The translations under genes and the position numbers were made by a program. A DNA stretch of 64,000 bases from Tillandsia leiboldiana (taxonomy: Eukaryota; Streptophyta; Magnoliopsida; Poales; Bromeliaceae): assembly GCA_029204045.2 (NCBI GenBank), contig CM055065.1:9080363-9144362 (forward strand), in the 5' to 3' direction. Positions 58,861 to 64,000 of the stretch are shown here, piece after piece. The notes under the pieces are model-generated. The model saw only the letters and a program-made list of their open reading frames with translations. It was not told the origin of the DNA and did not search any database. Every line of letters begins with the position of its first letter. Position 1 is the stretch's first letter.

Positions 58861-58865
58861 GTTTT

Positions 58866-59084
58866 ATATAGAGTAGGGTATATACTTTCAAAAGCACAGA
58901 CCCAAATATGCTTGTGAATTTTTTACCATTGAATTTGCATTGAGATTTGTGATATTTACTTTTTCTTTCTCTCTCACACTTTAGTTGACTTTACAATAGC
59001 ACAAATCTCAATGCAAATCTAATGGTAAAAAATTCACAAACATAGTTGGGCTTGTACTTTTGAAAGTATATATAAGCTCTACTC

Positions 59085-59086
<2 letters not shown>
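58866..59086. mobile_element. Palindromic MITE, second family
   Basis: Arms of about 85 bp: TATACTTTCAAAAGCACA ... TGTACTTTTGAAAGTATA, and TTTTTTACCATTGAATTTGC against GCAAATCTAATGGTAAAAAA. A related terminus occurs at 14320-14350. Confidence 0.75.

Positions 59087-59087
<1 letters not shown>

Positions 59088-59156
<69 letters not shown>
59088..59156. repeat. (AT)n microsatellite
   Basis: TA dinucleotides bordering the inverted minisatellite. Confidence 0.95.
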
Positions 59157-59159
<3 letters not shown>

Positions 59160-59163
<4 letters not shown>

Positions 59164-59985
59164 TCAGAGAAGAAAGAAGAAGGTTGAAGTTACACTGTTA
59201 AGATGAAGTTGCACTGCTTAAAACGGAAATTGCACTCTTTGATCAAAAATTGCACTGTGTTGAGTGAAAGCTGCAGTGTTTGAAATGAAAATTACACTTT
59301 TTAAAAAAATTTTGTACTATTTGAGACGAAAATTACATTCTTTAAGTGAAAGTTGCACGGTTGAGATAAAAATTATACCTTTTGAGCGAAAGTTTTATTG
59401 TTTGAAACAAAAATTACATTCTTTGAACAAAAATTGCACTCTTTGATGTGATTTTTTTTTGGATGAAATTTATATTTTTTATGACGAAAAATAGACTATT
59501 TGAATGAAAGTTACATTATTTGAGACAAAATTGTTTCAAAGAGTACAACTTTCATTCAAAGAGTATAATTTTTATTTCAAACAGTGCAACTTTCACTTAA
59601 AAAATACAAGTTTCGCTCAAATAGTATAATTTTCGTCTTAAATAGTATAAGTTTCATTCAAAGAATATAATTTTTATCTCAAACAGTACAATTTTCACTC
59701 AAAGAATACAACCTTCGCTCAAACAGTACTACTTTCGTCTCAAAGAGTACAACTTTCATCTTAAATAGTATAATTTTATTTTAATAGTGCAAATTTCACT
59801 CAAAAAATACAACTTTTGCTCAAATAGTATAATTCTCGTCTTAAATAGTATAAGTTTCATTCAAAAAATATAATTTTTATCTCAAACAGTATAATTTTCG
59901 CTCAAAAAGTACAACTTTCGTCTCAAAGAATACAACTTTCATCTTAAATAATATAATTTTATTTTAATAGTGCAACTTTATTTTC
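59160..59985. repeat. Inverted minisatellite: 20-bp units, orientation flips at about 59530
   Basis: In the left half, degenerate units such as AAAGTTGCACTGTTTGAG and AAAATTACACTTTTTGAG repeat about every 20 bp. From about 59530 the same unit appears inverted (CTCAAACAGTGCAACTTTC, CAAAGAGTACAACTTTC) for another 430 bp. The short frame at 59264-59446 is a product of the repeat. Confidence 0.85.
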
Positions 59986-61126
59986 TTTTTTCTTTTTTTT
60001 AATTTTTTGTTTTTTCTGTAAGATCGATAATACATAATGATTTTTAGAGGAGAAAAAAAAATCTATATATTTTTTTCTTTTTTACTCTTTCTTTCTTTTT
60101 TTATTTTACCTTATGTATTTTTTTTTTGCTATCAAGCTCTCTTCCTCGCCTATTGCCGCCAGCCACCATCCCCGCCGGACGTGCTCTCCAGCATGTTGTT
60201 CTTGAATCTTTTGATACCCTCGTCATCATTGTCATCCATGGTCATACACTATTGTAGCCTCACCTTTGCAATCTATATTATATTTAAATCGATATAGACG
60301 GAACTGTGAATAAAAAAAACGAATGAAACGCGATGTCAATGTTGGGTAGCAGAGGAGAAAGAGAAGTATGAAGAAGCAGAAGGAGATGAGGAGAAAAAAA
60401 CGGCAAGAAAAAGGATGGCCACTAAGAGAGAAAAAAAACCTGAAAGAGGGAAAAATGAGTAAGAATAGTTTGGCCAATTTATTAAAAATCTGGATAGTGA
60501 TAGGTTGTTACAAAAACACAACCCAGTAGATTTTACATACAAATCGGCCATTAAAAGATGATACCAAAAAGTTATGCCCAGGAACCCACTAAAAAAGAGG
60601 TTAATAAATCAAATGATAAAGGTGAAAAAAGTCAGAAAAAAAAAAGAGGGCCATGTATATCTATCAGCTTCACATGCAATCCACTTTTTTCAGATTCTAC
60701 CTTCTAAAACAATTTAAAAAGATTTTGTACAAAAGCTTTTTCTTATTTTTTATTTACTGTGCATGGTAAATTCTGACGCCCACACCCTTTTTTCCATGCT
60801 CATAGATACTAGAATCTCAAACACCATATAAAATCAAATAAATAATACTCACATGTGAATGCAACAAAGGAGAAAAGGACAAAGCAACACAGCTTAATGG
60901 TACATGCAAGAGTGAAAATGATGAACCCACGACAAGAGGCCTGTTTCTTTCTCTTAAGAAACTTGACCACCATCCTCATCCCCAAAGGCTTACATATGGA
61001 GAGAGAGCAAGCAGCAAAAGATAAAAAGAAAAAAAAAAAGAAAAAGGAGAGGACAAAAACAAACCCAAAATTCTCCAAGGAAGAGAACAATTTCAAATGC
61101 CCATGACACATACAACTTGCCTTGAA
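59986..61126. other. AT-rich intergenic region downstream of the neprosin gene
   Basis: T-rich and A-rich runs plus a GC patch at 60130-60260. No gene recognised. Minus-strand frames at 60232-60551 and 60809-61217 are low-complexity or are the 3' flank of the neprosin gene. Confidence 0.5.
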
Positions 61127-61143
61127 GGGGGGGGGGGGGGGGG
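61127..61143. repeat. Poly(G) tract, 17 G
   Basis: An uninterrupted G17 run about 75 bp beyond the neprosin stop codon. On the gene's sense strand it is C17, within the probable 3' UTR. Runs of this length are prone to length errors. Confidence 0.9.
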
Positions 61144-61217
61144 TGCGGTAAGGGGTTGCACTATATTGAATGGTACAATACAAGAGAGTAGGGCAAATTT
61201 TTTTTCCTTTTTTTTTA

Positions 61218-63457
61218 TTATGGACAATTGGTGTTTTGGCCAGGACCACCATAGTAGAAGTAGCTGCCCCAATCACCATTGTTGCCATTTTGAACATCAT
61301 AGCAGTTGGATTGCTCAGTGAAGGTGCCAACACCTTTTGGTGATCTCAAGTTGTTGGATGCATCCACTATCTGAATGTTTCTGAAGTAGCTTGATTTGCC
61401 AAACCCTTCCTCAGGGAAGTGGCCACTGCCCATCTGGGTCGAGGTGTGCTCGCCGTCCGGTTCGGAGTTCACCACCTCGCCGCCCCACTCTATCATGGAG
61501 GCACTGTCTGCCAAGTAGGAGAACAAGAAAGAAGGCCAATAGCCCAGCACATAGTCATTCCCAAATTGCATCCACCAGTTCCCTTCTTTTGGATCCTGAT
61601 TTAAAATAATAAATAAATAAACAATGAAAGACAAGAAAGAAAACAAATTTATGGTTGCATCCTTCAAGTTTCCGAGAAGTTTCTAATGCTGGTAAAATTC
61701 AAATACTACTTCGATGATTTCACAATTTCAGTTCACTATACTGTGGTTTCATCTGTTACGCTTAACTGTCCTAAGATTGTCCCGAGATTATTTCGTTATG
61801 CCGCAACAAGAATCTCTACGTTTTGTCCACATGTATTTTGGGTTGCTCTTTAACTCCGCGTGCTAATTTTTATGTACTGATAATGAGAGGTCCTTAACCG
61901 GTCAACAGAATAGTAAATACAGCGTAACTAGAAGTGGAACAAGTAAAACCACAAGATAGTAAAGTACTAGCGTGAGAAACCAAAAGGGGTTATCTAAAGT
62001 TTCCCCTGGTTTACGTAAGGGTGAAGCGGTGAATTTTAACTTCAGAGACATAAGCGTGCAAAAAGTGAGTACAGGACTGATAATATACATGCACAAAAAT
62101 TCAATGAGTAAATCACACTTGGGTGTGAGTTGATGTGCATGAGAAAGAGCAAGGAACAGGTGGCAGAGATTCTCTGCTAATTTTACTGTATTTGTTTATG
62201 TAACTTGCATGTGAGGGTTGAGGGTTTTGGATTCTTTTTTTTTACCTTCCAGACCAATATACTGATATCATACTGGGGACCACTATAGCCAGAGATGGGG
62301 TAGATGCTGGCACCCATTGCAATCTCACTGTTTATTTGGATGAACCCAGAACACAGTAAGTTGTAGCACCCTGTAGCTTGATATGCATCACTCTACAATT
62401 CACCACGGCAAACAATAAGAAAAGCCCATTCGATATTAAAAACTTAAAATGCTAGTAGGAACAACAACTACATTATCTCATCTATTGAAATGAAAGAATG
62501 TTTGTTAACATCATCCACAACACTCAACAGACAAGTATGGTTCAATACTAGAGGGACAGGATAACTTACAGTCCAATAAGTGAATAGCCTTGTGTTGTTA
62601 TCCCCATAGAGATCTGGGCTAACCTGATGATTTCCACACAAAAAGAGTTCATAAAAAAACTACGTACATTGCCTGCCATAATTGACAAAACTGAAGCCAC
62701 TATGTATTCAGTCAAAGATTGAACAAGTAACAAGAACAGTAATTCACCTGCCACCCTGCTTCAATACTATTAAGGTCCTCTCCAAATGAACCCCCTAAGA
62801 TCCAGAGCTGAGAGAGGCTAAACTCATTTGGTTGCTGTATCTTTGGCTCCCACACATTTATAGTTGCCTTCGCCCCATAATACTTATCCCCCTCCACATA
62901 AGCAATTGCATGCTACTCACAAAAGAAACCCACAAAAATAAAAGAAAAATTACAACTTTTAGTGAGAAAAATAAATGGGCTTAAACCTTTGTTGCAGAAA
63001 AGAAAAGTTCTTTCCTTTTAGTTGATGCTCCATAATACTCACAAAGAACCCACAAAAAGGAAAAAAGAAAAATGGGCTAAAAATAAGACCTTTGTTGATG
63101 CATAAAGGTAGAGTTTTTTGTTTTTTATTTTTTTTTTAAAAAAGAAGATATACCTGATGACCACTCTCATTGAGGAGGTCAGGGTCAACAGAAAGTGGGT
63201 TTGGGAAGCTGTTGTGCTTCTTCCTCCCATACTTCTTGATAGAGCTTGCTCTCAGCACATCACCCTTCTGGGTCCTCCTGATGGGGATGGTGTTCTCTGG
63301 GCACCTCCCATTCTGATGCCACATTTGCAGTATTGGTTTGCTCTTCTCTCCTGCTGAGACCTTGCTCTCATCATAGAGCCCCTCTGGGTGGAAACTTGGC
63401 CTCATCTGGACCAAATTTTAAAGCAATGTGGGTTCAAAAAACTAAAGAGAAGATATA

Positions 63458-63535
<78 letters not shown>

Positions 63536-63623
63536 CCTGGATGGTATGGTTCTGAAGGAAAGGGTGATCAAAGGCTGGTTGATGAGAGATATGCACACAA
63601 TCTATGATATCTCCATCTGGGCT
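61218..63623 (-). CDS. Neprosin-domain (DUF239) protein, 3' six exons
   Basis: Exons on the minus strand: 63537-63623, 63154-63405, 62748-62912, 62570-62623, 62246-62392, 61218-61595. Frame and GT-AG borders agree, giving 360 codons to TAA. The first two exons carry the neprosin activation-peptide region (DCVHISHQPAFDHPFL, then RPSFHPEG and LQMWHQNGRCPENTIPIRR). The rest is the neprosin domain: GDKYYGAKATINVWEPK, SIEAGWQVSPDLYGDN, TGCYNLLCSGFIQ, GNWWMQFG, IEWGGEV and TQMGSGHFPEEGF. Family members are secreted plant peptidases (glutamic type in Nepenthes neprosin). Conserved Glu in IEAGWQV and in EWGGEV are candidates for the active site (inference). The signal-peptide exon is not seen before the window ends. 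Confidence 0.92.
63453..63529. repeat. (AT)n-(AG)n microsatellite in a neprosin intron
   Basis: About 47 bp TA followed by about 33 bp GA, ending 8 bp from the exon's donor site at 63537. Confidence 0.9.
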
Positions 63624-64000
63624 CTGTTTATTTCAATTTTTTTTTTCAAAAAGAAAAATACAGAGAAAAGATTAGAGATGCAAGTAGAAGATGTTAGAAG
63701 TGAAAATGACCAGATAATTTCAAGAATGAGATTCGATTGGGACCATTGAGGAGATGGACTACAAGAAATTTCTCCATGGAAAGCAGAAGCACAAAGAAAT
63801 GCTATCATGGTGATGCTTCAAACTTTAAATTCTGGTATAGAATAACTCTAAAAGATCTTTTTTCAAAATAAAAGCATACAACATTACAAATAAAAAATAA
63901 AAGGCAATTTTTTTTTTGGTTTGAAAGTGACATTTATAAACGAATAAATGGGGTATGCAAATTATAGAACAAAAAATGCTGTACTTAAAAATGAGAAGAA
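63624..64000 (-). other. Upstream intron or flank of the neprosin gene
   Basis: A T-rich tract and AACAG precede the first visible exon as a splice acceptor. No signal-peptide exon was recognised up to the window end. Confidence 0.5.

Noticed and set aside
63602..63808. Possible first exon of the neprosin gene with a hydrophobic start
   Set aside because: The frame does not join the 63623 exon at a donor site and crosses the T-rich acceptor tract.

Overview
This is nuclear DNA from a flowering plant. The evidence is spliced plant genes with GT-AG introns, a plant-only peptidase family (neprosin), and dense nested plant transposons: a Sirevirus-type Ty1/copia element, Ty3/gypsy LTRs of about 4 kb, a TRIM, and CACTA, PIF/Harbinger and MITE elements. 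The repeat style suggests a monocot, perhaps pineapple-like, but I hold that with low confidence. The window holds one run of 100 Ns (17638-17737), so it is a draft scaffold.

Positions 1-35000 are almost entirely repeats, in layers. A 4.6 kb solo LTR with a perfect CAGAT target-site duplication (TSD) sits inside another gypsy LTR (1-614 plus 5181-5838). A four-LTR tandem TRIM array with a perfect AGGAT TSD sits inside a MITE (5976-7351). A 2.7 kb CACTA element with a TTG TSD sits in another MITE and carries a decayed, intron-containing piece of a pyrroline-5-carboxylate reductase gene (8167-10902). A palindromic foldback element and an 889-bp Harbinger MITE follow. A minisatellite and a long inverted repeat (16205-16670) precede a FAR1-domain gene that runs into the gap. 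Next come a decayed Sirevirus on the minus strand (17738-27112), a fragment of a second copy in opposite orientation, and the 3' part of a gypsy LTR with its primer-binding site. A structurally complete PIF/Harbinger element (28723-34847) encodes a three-exon transposase and a Myb/SANT-like partner, and contains a 1.1 kb purine-rich GC minisatellite.

The main host gene runs on the plus strand from about 35017 to 55405. Twelve coding exons encode a HugZ/HOZ-like FMN split-barrel protein with a C-terminal DUF2470 domain. Its CDS is under 1.1 kb but the gene spans about 20 kb, because introns 2 and 3 hold a 4.0 kb solo LTR (TCAAC TSD), a small TA-flanked element, and a Harbinger-like element that was itself hit by a pol-less LTR retrotransposon. 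The Harbinger element's right end lies only about 170 bp upstream of the earliest possible start codon.

From 55.4 to 61.2 kb there are AT microsatellites, more MITEs and an inverted, minisatellite-like repeat. From 61.2 kb to the window edge lies the 3' part of a neprosin-family (DUF239) gene on the minus strand; its first exon is outside the window or unrecognised. Part of the window can be read as a nesting history, because several insertions show intact TSDs and terminal repeats.
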